From Talpa occidentalis (taxonomy: Eukaryota; Chordata; Mammalia; Eulipotyphla; Talpidae): 64,000 bases of DNA. Below, piece by piece: positions 47,005-59,639 of the stretch. The notes beneath the pieces were generated by a model, which saw only the letters and a program-made list of their open reading frames with translations, was not told where the DNA came from and did not search any database. The DNA is taken from NCBI RefSeq assembly GCF_014898055.3, contig NW_023601104.1, positions 79,281,106-79,345,105 on the forward strand, read 5' to 3'. Numbering within the stretch: position 1 is the stretch's first letter; the number at the start of each line of letters is the position of its first letter. Both the position numbers and the translations under genes were made by a program.

Positions 47005-49059
47005 AAGGGATGTGAGCTTAGCTTCAAACTATACAAATCTGAGATGTGATCTTATGCTTGGTTCACACACCTCCAATTCCCCTCTCCATCCACTCCAAGC
47101 TGGGCTGCAAAGACGAATGTATTGGGGGTGCGGTGGGGTGTTTGTTTTCATTTTCTCAATCTCTAAGAAATTGGAACGTTAGGCCGGAAAAGCATGTGTT
47201 CACATAAGGCCACCTGAAATGGGCAGGAGAGTGGACCCTACTTCTAGGAGGTGGTGGTGAATCATAGAGTTCCAGGTCTTGCCTGAAAGCCTTGCCATGC
47301 CCCCTGCATGTTTGCTCTGAGGGTGCTCCTTACTACCATCTTGTTGCCCTTCTGGGGACAAGGAAGCCGCAGGGAGCGTGGACTCAACTGATGTAAACTG
47401 TAGGACTGTGTCCAGCCCTCCCAGCTGGCTGGTCTCAAAATACGACAGCTTCCTTCTCTGAGCCTTAGTAATTTCAGGAAGTGGAGACTGGAATTCCCAC
47501 CTCACAAATTGTTTGAAAAAATGAAAATTGAGTAACCCGAGGAATGAATCCAATACATGGGAAGCTTTTCTTTTGGTGATTCTGGAGAAAATGAATATGT
47601 GTGTCCTAGGTATCTATGGCTGCGTAACAAGTCACGTCAAGAGAGAGTGCTCACCTGATTGCTCACACACCTTCGATGTGGGCAGGGCTTGGTGGGGATG
47701 GCTGATCTCCCCTCCCGTAGCCTCAGTTGGGATGTCCCAGTTGGGCTGAAGGATCTTCCAAGGTCACACACTCGTGGCTGCTGCTGACCCTGGCTGTCAG
47801 CTGGGGCTCTGCTGGTGCTGTTGGCGCGTCTTGGTTCCTCTCAACGTGGCTCTTCTCCAAGGTGACCTCGCAGGTGGCATCCACCCATCTCTTAGATCTG
47901 GGCTTAAACTGGCACAGTGTGGTTTCCACTTTATTCTGGTGGCCAGGTAATTACAGAGCCCACCTAGGATCAAGGGAAGGGACTCAGATCTCACCTCCCA
48001 GTGAGAAGAGTAGCAAACATTTTTCAGCCATCTTGAATTTACCAAACCTTGGGAGACTTCTGCGTTGCTGCCTCTCATCCCCAGGCCATGGTGACAAGTG
48101 AATTCTTCCTTGCAAAGGATGCCAGGTTTCCTGTCAAAGACTACCAGAGACACCAGTGTCCATGGCCAGGGTCATCTCACGGAGTCTGTTTGGGTCAGGA
48201 CCTGTTTCTCTGGGCCTGAGTCAGAGCTGAGGAAGCAGGCATCCCCCATGGTGGTGTCTAGCCTGTTTCCCTGACACCCCGGTGGCCTCTGTTCCTATGT
48301 CTGTTGGCCCCAGGCCTTTAAAACAAGAGGGAGAGGCCAGGGAGAGAGCAATTCAGATTCAGAAAACTGGATTTTAGCGGGTAGCCTGGGCTGACTGTGT
48401 GAGCTTGTCTGTGGCTCTCAATTCCCTGGAGAAGTTGGTTTTGTTTTCAAGAGAGCTGATTTCCTGGGCATTTGGAATGACCATCGTGGTGGGACTTTAA
48501 TAGGTTATATTAGGTTATTTGTTGTGGGATGGAGCACTCTGGACTGGAGGCAGGAGCCAGTGGGGTCAGGGCGCCTGGGGTTTCCATGATAATCTTCCAG
48601 CCTGTGGCTAGTGCTTAGGGCAGGATAACCCCGTAGTTCATTCACTTTCTCAGACTCAGACTCTCCAAAGACAGACCAGAATGTTCCTTTCAGCAGTAAA
48701 CTGAAATACATTTTCACACGTGGTTACTCACACCACCCTCAAAAACAAAACAAACCCTCTTCCTGCCGCCTCAGGCCATATCCCGACTGTCTCCAGCGCC
48801 TTGCTTCCTTGTTAGCCTGGCCTTCCAGGCTGGCTGCATAAAGCAATGGAGTTGAGATTTATTTATTCATTCAAATGTTCAGTGTGTTTTTCTTGCACCT
48901 ATATTTTGGGGCAAACGACTGTTCTCTCTGGCAGAGAGAAAAACAGGCCCAGCTCCTTCTTGCCTGTGGTGCTGACTGGCCAGTAAGAGGGGCGGTGGGC
49001 ATTGACAAATAATCATATGAATTCCCACACACTTGGTAATTATTAAACTACAAATAATT

Positions 49060-49195
49060 CAGACCTTGACTCGAACCCCAAAGCTGCCATTTACCAGTCA
49101 GCTTCTTGGTGGTAAAGCTGGGATAATAACATGCACCTTGTAGGTTAGCCGAGAAGCCTAAGTGAAGGTGCCTCGAGGAATGCAGGGTGGAGCCC
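49060..49195. mobile_element. MIR-like fragment
   Basis: CTTGACTCGAACCCCAAAGCTGCC, GCTGGGATAATAACATGCACC and AGTGAAGGTGCCT match the middle of MIR in degraded form. Confidence 0.55.
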
Positions 49196-49434
49196 AAAGC
49201 ACCCACCCGGGGGCCATGCTTCTGTCCAGCACCTGTTTGTTGTTAAAAACCCGCCAGTCACCTTCTCTCTGCAGGAGGAAACTGGTGGCCACTCCCTGGC
49301 AGCCAGGTCTCACCTTTCATTAGGCAGGGATAGTAAGAACTCATGGAAGGGCCCCGTTACCACTGTGGGAATGGGCTGGAGAGAGACTTGTTCACCCTGT
49401 GGCATCAGGGAGGGCCATGTGGAAGCATTTGAGA

Positions 49435-49585
49435 TGTGTTCTCAAACTTTGGAGAATAGCAGAAAAACTGCAGGGAATTGCTCAAAATTCAGCCTCATGA
49501 CCTTAGCCCTATACGATTCTGATTCATTGAGTCCAGGCGGGGCCTGGGCACCTGCATTGACACACACCAGGGATATCTCTCAGCT
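49435..49585. mobile_element. MER5-like hAT DNA transposon remnant
   Basis: GTTCTCAAACTTTGGAG, ATTCTGATTCATTGAGTC and GGCGGGGCCTGGGCACCTGCATT follow the MER5 consensus order. Confidence 0.7.
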
Positions 49586-50434
49586 CACCTAAGAAGCTTT
49601 GAAGAATTGGGTGGGGTAGATGTTAAGGCTGGGGAGGAGAGTGTGGAGATGACGGATGAGGGAGATCTGGGGGGTAGGAACAGAGGCTGCAAGTAGGTAG
49701 GCAGGGCTGAAGGGGCCTCTTCTCTCCCTCACACATCAGCGCACCCTCCACTTGCTGGGTCTCACCCAAAGCCCATCTCACCCTGAGGCTCTGGCAGACT
49801 CACCCTCCCTATACACCCCTGCTTGCTCTGTCCCCCAAGGCTTCAATGTCATGGCTCTCTCTTCTCTTTCCTGTTAACTTTGTCCTAGAGTGTGGGAGGG
49901 TAGCTCTGTCTAGATATTTTCTTCCTTCACTTTCCTCTCCCTTCTCTTCTGCCCCCCCCTCACTTCTGTCTCTCACTTTCAGTTATGAAGAATTTATTGC
50001 ACTTGAGCAGCCTTGTACTAACCACCTTGGGGTGACCATAGAGGAAGGCGGCCTTGCACCAGGCTGGGGAGCTGGCTGGATAGCAGAAGCTCAGCCGTAC
50101 CTTAGACCCACTGGGCCAGAATCTGCCCAGGGACTCCACCCACCACTTCCAGCTTTGGAGATGGAGAAGGGGCCCCAAGCCAAGGAAGGCCAGAAACTGG
50201 AAAAGGCAAGGAAATGGATTTCCCTTTAAGCCCTTGAGAAGGAAGCAGTCCTGTCAACATTTTTTGGTTAGAGCCTAGCAAGAGCCACCTCAGACTCTGA
50301 CCACCAGACCGCAAGGTAAGATGTCTGTGTTGTCTCAAGCCACTCAGTCTGGTCATTGTCTCAGCAGCCACAGGAAACCCATGGTGGTCAGGAACCTTGT
50401 TTTTGGCTTCAGCTAGACAGGGTTCATGTCGAAC

Positions 50435-50560
50435 CTGCTTCCTACCTGTGTGGCTCTGGGCTAGTTGCTGGGCTCTCTGAGTCTTGGTTGCCTATTCTCA
50501 GGGCTGATGTGAGGTTAAAACAGAAGCGTTTGTGCTCAGCAGGGCACCTGGTACTAATAA
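50435..50560. mobile_element. MIR-like fragment
   Basis: CTACCTGTGTGGCTCTGGGC, CTCTGAGTCTTGGTTGCC and GGGCTGATGTGAGG match the MIR order. Confidence 0.55.
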
Positions 50561-52152
50561 CTAGACTGTGCTCTTGATCCGATGTTGCGCTACCTGGTCT
50601 CTCACCCCAGCAGGCCTGGGACCGCAGGCACAACACTGCTCCTCCTCTCGTTGTGAAGCCCTGGTTCAGTCACACCTGGCCACTTCTGAGCCTGCAGCAA
50701 TGCAGGTGCCGCTGATATAGTGTGTGCTAAAGTGCAAGGCAGCAGCTGCCTGTGGAGGTCAAGGTCGCCTTCAAGGCGCAAATGGGTCCCGGAGTCCTGG
50801 AGTCAGGCAGCAGGTGACTGATGACAGACACTTCTTGTACTTGTCAGAGCCCTTGGGAGGCTCCAAGACCTTTACCCCAGCCAGCCGCATCTGGGTGGAG
50901 TAACTGTGGGGAATAACAAAAGTCTTCCTGAGTTGGCCTGCCCGTCCGTCACCCCATCTAGGATGGATCGGATGGGGAGGCCACCACCACCATCCTCAGC
51001 ATCGCTGCATCCTTACAAACACTTCCTGAGAACTAGCTAGGCCTGGACCTCACAAAGACCGCTGGTTGCCCACTATGCAATTTCTCAAGGTCACAGAACC
51101 AGGCTCTGGCACCTCAGGAAATTTACCTCCAAAGTCGCCTCTGTTCTTAACCCCCATCCTGTGACCATGAGGTTGGTGCCATGTGTTGGAGGCCTTGCCA
51201 GGTGCTGCTCACCCAGGGCAGACCCAGAGCCCTCCCTGCAGTGACTCCGAGGCTGCCTGGCCCCCTGGGAACTAGTGGGGACCCCAAGGTCTTGTGGCTA
51301 TGGACTCTACTTCCCTCAAAAAAGGCCCAGGAAAGGCCCCAGCGCTCAGGGCCCAGGTTTCTGGAGCAGATGTTTATGCTGGGAGCAGATAGGGATGTCC
51401 CAGGCTCAACCCACACTGTTGGGGTGCCATCCCCTGGAGGGGGGTCATCTGCCTTCACGAATGCTATCACGGGGCCTGAGAGAGCAAGAAGTGGGTTCAG
51501 GTGACAGGCCTGGCCAGATATAAGTCCTTATGTCTTTCCAGGCCAGAGGGAGCTCCAGAGGTGGGCTCTGGTCAATCCTGGGAGGTCAACCCACCCCCAG
51601 GGCTTGGGCCTCTTCACCCCACAGTCAGTTCCCCGCACTGCTCAGCAGTAATTCCAAGAGTCCACCACTCTGGGGCTAGGTTTGTAGACAGACACTTGCA
51701 TGGGGTGGGGGGGTGACAGGCCGGAGCCTTCTCTTGGGGTGCTGTTTTTATGAAAAAAACCTTTTAATTAGTTGAGGGGGAGTTTTGGGGGAGTCAAAGT
51801 GTTGGGGCCTCAAGTACCCAGAAATCACAGCCTGATAACTGGTATCATCTGCATGTTTTCAGTTAAAGATGAAAGCCTGGCATCCAAGCAAAATAGCTTG
51901 GGCTCTTTTTTCTCCTCTGAGTGGGCATTTCATGGAGACCCTGGGCTCAGCTGATTCTAGTAAAACTGAAGTCTGCTTCATCCTCCTGTCTGCAGCCCTA
52001 GAAGCCCTGTAGGGAGGTAAGGTGCATGCAGACTGCTGGGTGAGCAGCCTGCAGACAGTTTGTGAGTCCTGGAGGGTGGGGGATGCAGTGCCACCAGTGG
52101 TTCCTGCAGGTGTAGACAGTGGTGGTTTAGACTGCCTAGGGTTGGGGGTGGG

Positions 52153-52169
52153 GTGTGTGTGTGTGTGTG

Positions 52170-52208
<39 letters not shown>
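52153..52208 (+). repeat. Compound (GT)n(CT)n microsatellite
   Basis: A GT run from 52153 to about 52172 is followed by a CT run to 52208. It is likely polymorphic in length. The ORFs across it are artefacts of the repeat. Confidence 0.95.
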
Positions 52209-52213
<5 letters not shown>

Positions 52214-55200
52214 GTAGAGAGAATCAGAGAGGCTCCCTTTGGCTGTTGCGTCCAGGGGGTAAGCAGGCACTTACCTCTAACCTGCTCTTCCAACCCAGCA
52301 AACAGCAGGCAGGGCCAGCCTCCTGGCTCAGAAACAGCATCCGTGCTTGCATGTCCACTGCTGTTCTCGGGTGAGATGCAGCTCTTTGTGCAACTGAGAT
52401 GCTGAACAGGGCCTGCTTGGGGGGCTTTTCACTTGGGACCCCTAGCAATACTACACCTGCACATCCACAGAAACCCTGGTAGGTGGCTGTGGGCTTCCTG
52501 GCCCTGGCCCTACCAGCAGCTTCCATGGAGACCCCCTCAAAGGAGGAGGTGAAGCCAAAGTAATACAGCACCTGGAACTGGCTGCAGTTATCGAGTCACA
52601 CACGGCTGAATCATGTAGTTGTGAGGCCTTGGTTGCCAGTCTCTGCTCCTTGAGGCCTGAGTTTCCCTACTTGGAAAATGGGGAGTCTGGACTGGGCACC
52701 ACCCACCAGGGTCCCTTTGACCCTGCTGCACTGAGGTTGATGAGCCAGTGCTCCTGAGAACCAGAAGACCTGGTGGGGCCAGATCCCCCTGTTGCCCCCT
52801 CCTCCCCCTACCCCTCCCAGCTGTGACACTCAGCTTAACAGATGCTTGCCCCCCTGGCCCAGAGCCAGCTTACTCCAGGTCCTTGCTTACTCTGCTGGGC
52901 TGCAGAACAGGATCCACCTCTCTGAGCCGCTCCCTGCCTGCCTGTGCAATCTCCAGAGAGCTTTTAAAAACAGTAGTGCTGGAAAAAACAAAACAAAACA
53001 AAACAAACACAACAGTAAGGGCACCTCACTTCCAGAGCGTATGATTTAATTAGTCTGGGGTGGGACCTGGGCACTGGCATTATTTTGAGAATCTCCTCAG
53101 ATATTTTCAAAGGTTTGGAGGGTTGGAATCCCCTGACCTAAAATTTGGTCACTAAGTGACTGCAGTGTGTCAACTTGACGTGTGAGAAACCCTCTGCTTC
53201 CCCTGCTCTGGCCTGTGTCTGGAGTATCTTCTAGTTACCTGAGCAGAGACCTGTGGGGCTGAAGTGAGGACCCCTGGAGCAAGGGCTCAGCCACCTGTAG
53301 GTCCCCTCCTGGTGTCCTGTAGGTGCTCAAAGGTGGTTTGATGGGCAGAATTAGCACACTCCTGCCACCCCTCACCCCCACGCCCAGTCCCGGAGATTCC
53401 CTACCCCTAATTCAGACTTGAACATCCTGGCCAGAGGGGCTCCCTTTCTGGGGTGTGCGGAAAGCAGCGGGCTCGGAGGGGGCAGTTCCACACCCTCAGC
53501 TGTGGCTGCCCAGTGTCCTGGCACCCGCCCAGCCTGACACAGATGGGAGCTCACATGATTCTGCCTCAGCCCGTGAATGGGCAGCTTCCAGCTGGGATTT
53601 TTTAGACTGAGCTGGGAGGCTGTGTCTGCCGGAAATTGCCAGAGGGGGAGCAAGGTCCTGGCTGCTGGAGCAACAGCGTGGGGGGTCCCCTGGGCAGGGC
53701 AAGGTGGATCCAGTCTCCTCTTCCCAGGACTCTGCAGAGCCACTGGAGGAAGCCGGGTTATTTGAGGCTTGAGGGCAGAGCTCAGCTCGGCAGGCAGTCA
53801 GAAAGGACAGAATTCGGACGCCCTTTGCTGCCACTCACTGCTAGCTCCTCACCTGGCGTCAAGACGACCACTTTCCTGGGGTCAGTCCAGCTGTTTGCAA
53901 ACTGGAGATCGTGACCCATTAGTGGATGAGGAAACCAATTTAGTAGCTCATGACCTGCATATAGAAAACCAGAAATGATCAGGATGCAGCACCAGTTGGG
54001 TAAGCATTGCTTTGGGGAAGTTTGATTCTCGCCCTGAATGCATGCAGGTGTGTGTATAATGTTTATGTGTGCTGGGTTACAAGGTCAAGTGTGATCTGTC
54101 CTCAGAGGTGCTTAAAGGCAGCAAGTTGATGCCTGGACACGTGGGTTCTGGCTTCAGATCCAGACCTGCTGGATAAGCCTGAGCTGCTGGGTTAGCTTCC
54201 CAGGGATGCAGGTTCTTGAGATGGGTTAGCAGTGCCAGCCCCACCGGATGCAGGAGACTTTGAGCCCAAATGGGATTGAATCTTGAAATACTTATGAGGG
54301 CTTCAGAGATGAGATGCTGTCCCCTTGGTGTTGCTGGAGTGAAGCTATTTAGGAAAGAGGGGGCTGAAGAAGAATACAACCTCCCTCCCCAGAGGCAACT
54401 ATCAACAGCGTCTGAAATGAGTGCTTTGAGGAACTGAAACATGGAGATTTGACCAGTTAAAGGGAAGGGAAGCTGGACTGGCAGGAAACTCCCAGCTCTG
54501 TGGGCTTGGGGCTCCCCAGCTGAGTCGCCTGGTGTTGGCGCGATGAGTAATTGTGAGTGTGCTGTGTGCACCACAGGGGATAGAGGGTTGATGGATTAGA
54601 TCACTGTTCATGCACCGGCTGGCATCCAGCTTCAGGCACCTCCTGCTGTTTCCTTGGGCCGGTGGCAGGAGGCTTTTGGTGGGCATCAAGCCGCCATCTC
54701 TCTTGACGTTCCATTTCTCATTAAAGTCTGCAGAGACCTCTACACTAATGAGCACATGTCTAAAGACTTGCTTTTAGGTGTTGGGATGCTGATGTGTACT
54801 TCTCTCAGTTTCTTAGTTGGATGATAAAGGAGCCCCTTGTCCAGATTCTTGGCCCCAATCTCCTCCACTTCCACTTTGGGGAGTCACAGAGTGGGTGCAA
54901 GTAGGTTTTCCTCAGTGTGTGTTGAGGCTTGGACACCCTCCAGGTGTAGGACTAAGCCTGGTGACCCCTGCGGTGGCATCTGTGAGGATTGGAACCTGGA
55001 GGCCTGGAGGTGCAGGGTGGAGCCTCAGTGACGGTTGTGATAAACTGAAAGATTATCAAGGAAAGCATGGGCTGGCTGAGTCAAAACCTGGTCTGCCACA
55101 TCCTAACTGTGGACTTGAGTGGGTTGGTGAATATTTCCCAGCCTTGGTGTTTTCATCTGTAAAATGGGCTCTGGTGTGAGTGATGGCGAGGGGGAGAATG

Positions 55201-55554
55201 TTTGAAAATGTACCTGGTGTGTGGAGGGCTGTCAGCAGTGTAGTTTGCTCTTCCACCCCAACTCCTTTTTCCACTGACAGAACACTTGCATCTGCTGTGT
55301 CCTTTCATTTTTGAAAGATGGAGACTGAATTGTGTATATGGAGACTAAATAGAGAAAGACACTCCAGACAAGATGTCTTCAGGGAGGGGTAAAGGGAAGT
55401 CTGGCTGTGATAAGGCTTGGGTAAAGAAACAGGAACCTTTGACCAACTCAGGCAGCTTGAACAGAGACCAGGAGATATATCCTCCTTTTATAATTTCTAT
55501 TAATGGTATCTCCACTGTCCCAGCATCCAGTCTCAAAACTCCCCACCCATGTAA
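52209..55554. other. Non-coding stretch, no gene recognised
   Basis: Contains MIR-like text near 52610-52700 and 55080-55180 and a MER5-like fragment near 53040-53140. An AAAC-rich run lies at 52982-53012. Nothing else can be supported. Confidence 0.4.
53040..53140. mobile_element. MER5-like hAT fragment
   Basis: TCTGGGGTGGGACCTGGGCACTGGCATTATTTTGAGAATCTCC followed by GGTTGGAATCCCC resembles the right half of MER5. Diverged. Confidence 0.5.
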
Positions 55555-55840
55555 ACTACCCACTTTTCATCCATCAATAGACCCACTAACCCATGCATCT
55601 GCTTCTCCCCATCCAGCCATTTATACAGTCACCCATCCATCACCCATCCACCCATCCGTCGCACATCCACCCATTCAGCCACCTATTTACCCACCCACTC
55701 ACTCACCCATCTGTCTATCTACCCACTCATCCCTCCATTTATTCATCCACTTACCTACCCACCTACCCATTCACCCATCTACCTACCCATCCACTCAACT
55801 GCCCATCCATCCAATCATCCACCTACCCACCCAGCCAGCT
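55555..55840 (+). repeat. CCAT/CACC-rich simple repeat
   Basis: About 285 bp of imperfect CCATCCA, CACCCATC and CACTCA units on this strand. The ORFs across it (His/Pro/Ser/Thr-rich) follow from the repeat. Confidence 0.9.
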
Positions 55841-55857
55841 ATCTCACAAATAATTTT

Positions 55858-56122
55858 TTTAAGATTTATTTATTTATGCATACAAGAGCTGGGGTACAGG
55901 CCAGAGATGCAGTGGGTGAGGGGATTCACCAGAGACAGACTGGGGAGCAGAACAGGCAGATTGACTGAAATACACTGCTGAGGGGAGCAGCGGGCAAGAC
56001 AGGAGAGGTCTGCTGCGCCATGTGGGTAGCTCCCTGGCCGGCTGGGTTTTGAACTTGTGATGCAGAGGCTGTGGATTGCTTCATAGTGCATTGCTTAACT
56101 CCTTGCACCACCAGGGAGGCCC
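55858..56122 (-). mobile_element. tRNA-derived SINE next to the simple repeat
   Basis: A reverse copy with tail complement AGATTTATTTATTTATGCATAC and head complement CACCACCAGGGAGGCC. A perfect 16-bp target duplication TCTCACAAATAATTTT flanks it (55842-55857 and 56123-56138). Confidence 0.96.
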
Positions 56123-56584
56123 TCTCACAAATAATTTTGACAGCTTACAAGGACTAAGTACCGAGGAACTTCTCAGATTTGTTCCTGACTGTTCCATACC
56201 TGCCCCTAATTAGTTGTTAGTTTCCACAGCTTCTTGTAGTTTCTTCTTTGGCCATGCCTTCCTCATACTTAGATTCTTGTCATGCCAAGCTACTTTCAGT
56301 TCCCCAAAGGTGCCATTCCCTCTCCACATTAGGTCTATTGCACACATTGTTTCTACAGGCAGAAATGCCCCTCCACTCAGGCAGCCCTCACCTCTTCTCC
56401 TGGCTGTAGCATAATTTGCTGCATAGGAGAGTGTTTCTGACAGGATTGGGTCACCCCATGATCTCCTGTGACCTCCTGGCTTCCCTTTTCTCCCTCTCCT
56501 ACAAGACAAAAGCACTTGAGTTACTAGGGACCAGGGTCTACCGCAGTGCCTTCTCCATCATAGGTATTCAGTAAGACTTGTCAT

Positions 56585-56655
56585 ATGAATAGGTGAGTGG
56601 GTGGGTGGGTGGGTGGAGAGATAGGTGGGTGCATGTATAGACGGATGGATGATTG
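56585..56655 (+). repeat. GGGT/GATG-rich simple repeat
   Basis: GGGTGGGTGGGTGGGTGG followed by GATAGGTGGGTG and GGATGGATG. It is the complement of the motif at 55555-55840, 0.75 kb away, so the two could pair as an inverted repeat. Confidence 0.85.
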
Positions 56656-57887
56656 ACAAGCCATGGAAGGATTTGAAGCTGAGTGATTTGGTTAGATTTT
56701 GAGGAGTGCGCTTTCTGCGGAGACTGAGTAAAGGAGAAACTCCTGACAAGATGTAGTTGGGGTGCCTGTCTTCGGGGGAGGGGCATGAAAAAGCAGATGG
56801 CTAGAAGATGGCTTTGGGGTGATAAGGTAAAAAGAGGAAATTCTCTGGAGGCTGTTGTGCTGATTATGGGGAGAATGACCAAGCAAGTGAGAGCTGGAGA
56901 AGAGGTGATGGAGCAGAGCTACCGAGCAGCGAAACACAGAATGGGTAGCTAAGTGGGTGCTGTGGATGAAGGTGAGGGAGGAAGCTGAAGGCCGGCCTTC
57001 CCATGAATGACTGGGCAGCTGCCCCTTCCAAGGGCAGATGAGTGGGGAAAATGGTGGCGGTGGGGTGGGGCTCTCTGAGCTGGTCTGTGAGGCGACAGGA
57101 AGCAGGTTATGCCAACTGTTGGGGCAAACCAGGCTCAGGGCAGGCAGGTTCATGGTTGATTTGGGCAAATGGATAAAGAAATCTTGGAGCCTTAGGTAAC
57201 GTGATGTACCTTCAATGCTGAAGCAGGGAACCAGACACAAAAGCAGACCAGCAGGCCGGGGGCAGGGAGGCAGCCGAGCCTCCCAGGACCCCCACCTCCC
57301 ATATCTGAGATTTCTCAGCCTGGGAGTCTGCACTTATGCTTCTCGCCCTCCCACAACAACACATCACCATGTGTGGGTAATGAAACCTGGGAGGGCAGCA
57401 AGGCTGCAGGTGGTGGCTGTAGAGGCTGGTGGTGGGAGGCGAAAAAGAGTAACTTCATTTCCCCTACACCAACCTTCTGCTCTGCCAGGGGGACAAGGGG
57501 GGACAGAGTGCAGGTGAGCTTGAAACCATGGAGCAGAGGATGTCCCGAAGTGTGTGGATTGAAAAGAGCAAACCAATGTTCGAAGGGAGTGGAGGCTTGC
57601 CCGTGGCACCTCCACACACTGCTTCCATGGTGGTATTTTGTACACAGGCTGTTCCAGCCTTCCCAAGTTGGAGGCCCCGCAAGGCTGGGAGCCATTGTTT
57701 CTCTGTCTGGAAGTGCTCCCTGTCCAGTCTGCTGCCACGAATGTTGTAGACACTCCACAAAAACTTGTTGAATGAAATCCAGAGGCTGAGGAAGCCCCTC
57801 TATCTTTCTGGGCCTTAGTTCTCCGTCTCTAAAATGGGGAGAATAACAGGGTTTAGGGTAAGTGTAAAGGTCAGGAATACCACAGTG
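56656..57887. other. Non-coding stretch, no gene recognised
   Basis: MIR-like text occurs near 57770-57850 (GGGCCTTAGTTCTCCGTCTCTAAAATGGGGAGAATAA). Nothing else is supported. Confidence 0.4.
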
Positions 57888-58672
57888 CAGGTTTTCTGAT
57901 CCCATGCAGACCGGGTGAAGGAGGAGTCAGAGTTCTCAGTGGTTTTACAGGTTTTTTTGGGGTTCACCAAGCATATGGCAGGCAGGGGTGCTGGGGGGCC
58001 GGGAGGCTGGCAGTCCTCCCAGCCCCCAGCAAATCCTCACTATCCGGGCTCTCCGGCCTTCTCTCGGCTTCTCTTTCGGCTTCTGCTGCTTGCTGGCGTC
58101 CCCATGACGCCGCCCTTAAAAGTCCATTCTTAGCCCAGGTGAATCCCATCTACCTAGGCCCACACCCTAATTCCAGGTGCCCGCCATCAGGCATGCATTC
58201 AGGACAAGGATCCATCATCTATCCTGATGGCGGGAGGGCAGTAAGTACCTTACTGTACTTACCCTACAGTAAGGTAAAAAGTATCAGGCTTTTCTGCCCT
58301 CTCGCCATTAGGATAGATGACGGAACCCTGCGGTCCTGAATGCACGCCTGACGGCAGGCACCTGGAGTAGGGTGTGGGCATATGTAGATGGATTCACCTG
58401 GGCTAAGACTGGGTTTATAAGGGCGGTGTCATGGGGGTGCCAGCAGAAGAAACAGAGAAGCAGAATGAATGGAAGAGCAGATACCACCAAAGATCACTGG
58501 AGAGCCCAGATAGAGTGAAGGCTTGTGGGGGCTGGAAGGCCTGCCAGCCTCCCGGTTCCCCCAGCACCCCTGCCTGCTGTGTACCTGGTAAATTCCAATA
58601 AAAGCCTGAAAACCCACCAAAGTCTCCAGGACTCACTCCTTCTTTACCCTGTCTACTGGATCAGAAAACCTG
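57888..58672. repeat. Long imperfect inverted repeat of two LTR-like arms, head to head
   Basis: The left arm (57888-58257) is the reverse complement of the right arm (58265-58672) over nearly its whole length. Both begin at the outer edge with CAGGTTTTCTGATC (or its complement), and a perfect 12-bp inverted pair TACCTTACTGTA/TACAGTAAGGTA sits around a 7-nt centre. The right arm contains TTATAAGGGCGG and, 150-200 bp later, CCAATAAAAGCC, the layout of a retroviral LTR (TATA then poly(A) signal). The left arm has TTTTAAGGGCGG and has lost the AATAAA. A perfect internal stem CCCGCCATCAGG/CCTGATGGCGGG lies at 58180-58191 and 58223-58234. The family is not identified. Confidence 0.85.
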
Positions 58673-58963
58673 CCCTGTGTCCTTCCTGCCCCCACACAGG
58701 GCTGTGTTGAAGATGGGACAAGAAGGCAGATGTGAGAAGCTCTGTAAATTGTGAAATACTTGGTAAGTCCAAAGTGGAAGACCTCTGAGGATGCCGTCAA
58801 TGTTTCTTGAGCGCCTGGATGAGGTGGCTGTTCTCCTGGGGGCTATGGCCTGGTTCTGCTGGGTCTGAGGTGCTCCTCCCAGCCAAGTATGCTCCCCGGC
58901 CTGGGAATGCATGCAGGACACTTGATCAGGAACCAAACCCCAAATTGTAGACCTTTGAGTGCC

Positions 58964-59095
58964 TTGTCACTCAACATGTGGTCTATGGGCCACCAGGAAC
59001 CAGGAGCTTGCTGGAAATGCAGAAAACAAGCCCACCTCAGCCCTCCTGAGTCAGAAACTGCAGAGTAGGCTCGACTCTCCAAGTGATTCAGATGT
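58964..59095. mobile_element. MER5-like hAT fragment
   Basis: ACTCAACATGTGGTCTATGGGCC, AGCTTGCTGGAAATGCAGAA, TGAGTCAGAAACTGC and AAGTGATTCAGATGTAC follow the MER5-type order. Confidence 0.65.
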
Positions 59096-59639
59096 ACCTA
59101 AGCTGGAAGACTGTTGCCCCAAAATACCAAGGCTTTCTTTTTACTTCTGAGCAGAGAAGGTGCTTTCATCTTAATGTAAACAAACATTTCTTCTTGGCCC
59201 TGCAGGCTGGAATAGTTCTGACTCTGGTTGCCAGAATTGGCTTACGGTTACTACTAAACCATAGGCTTTAGGCTTGGTGACTCTCAGTGAGGTCCTAAGA
59301 CCTGACAGGTTATGTTTGTACTGTGCCTTCATTTTTCCTGTTTTGTTGGCACCTGTGCTTATGAATGAATTTTATCCTACCGTGGATGGATTTTTATCTG
59401 GACTGTGCGGACCTGAGATAAATTCAGGGGCAGTCCCAGGCAGGTGTCCCTGAGGGCTGCTGCCAACTTGTCCCTATGTAGGGTAAACCCTTGGGCCCCA
59501 TAAGTGTGGGTTGGGGTTCAGGACAGGGCAGTTGGCAAGAGAAGGGTAAGCAGGACCAAATTCTGATTCTGTGGGTTACGGGCAGAGTTTAGGGTCACAG
59601 CCCTCCTTCCCCTGTTCCCCTTTTTTCATCATCAAAACA

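Larger units (their letters stand above)
47005..52152. other. Non-coding stretch, probable GPR68 intron or intergenic
   Basis: No coding exon was recognised. Old repeats are listed separately. Confidence 0.4.

Noticed and set aside
55593..55853. His/Pro/Thr-rich ORF
   Set aside because: Translation of a CCAT/CACC simple repeat.
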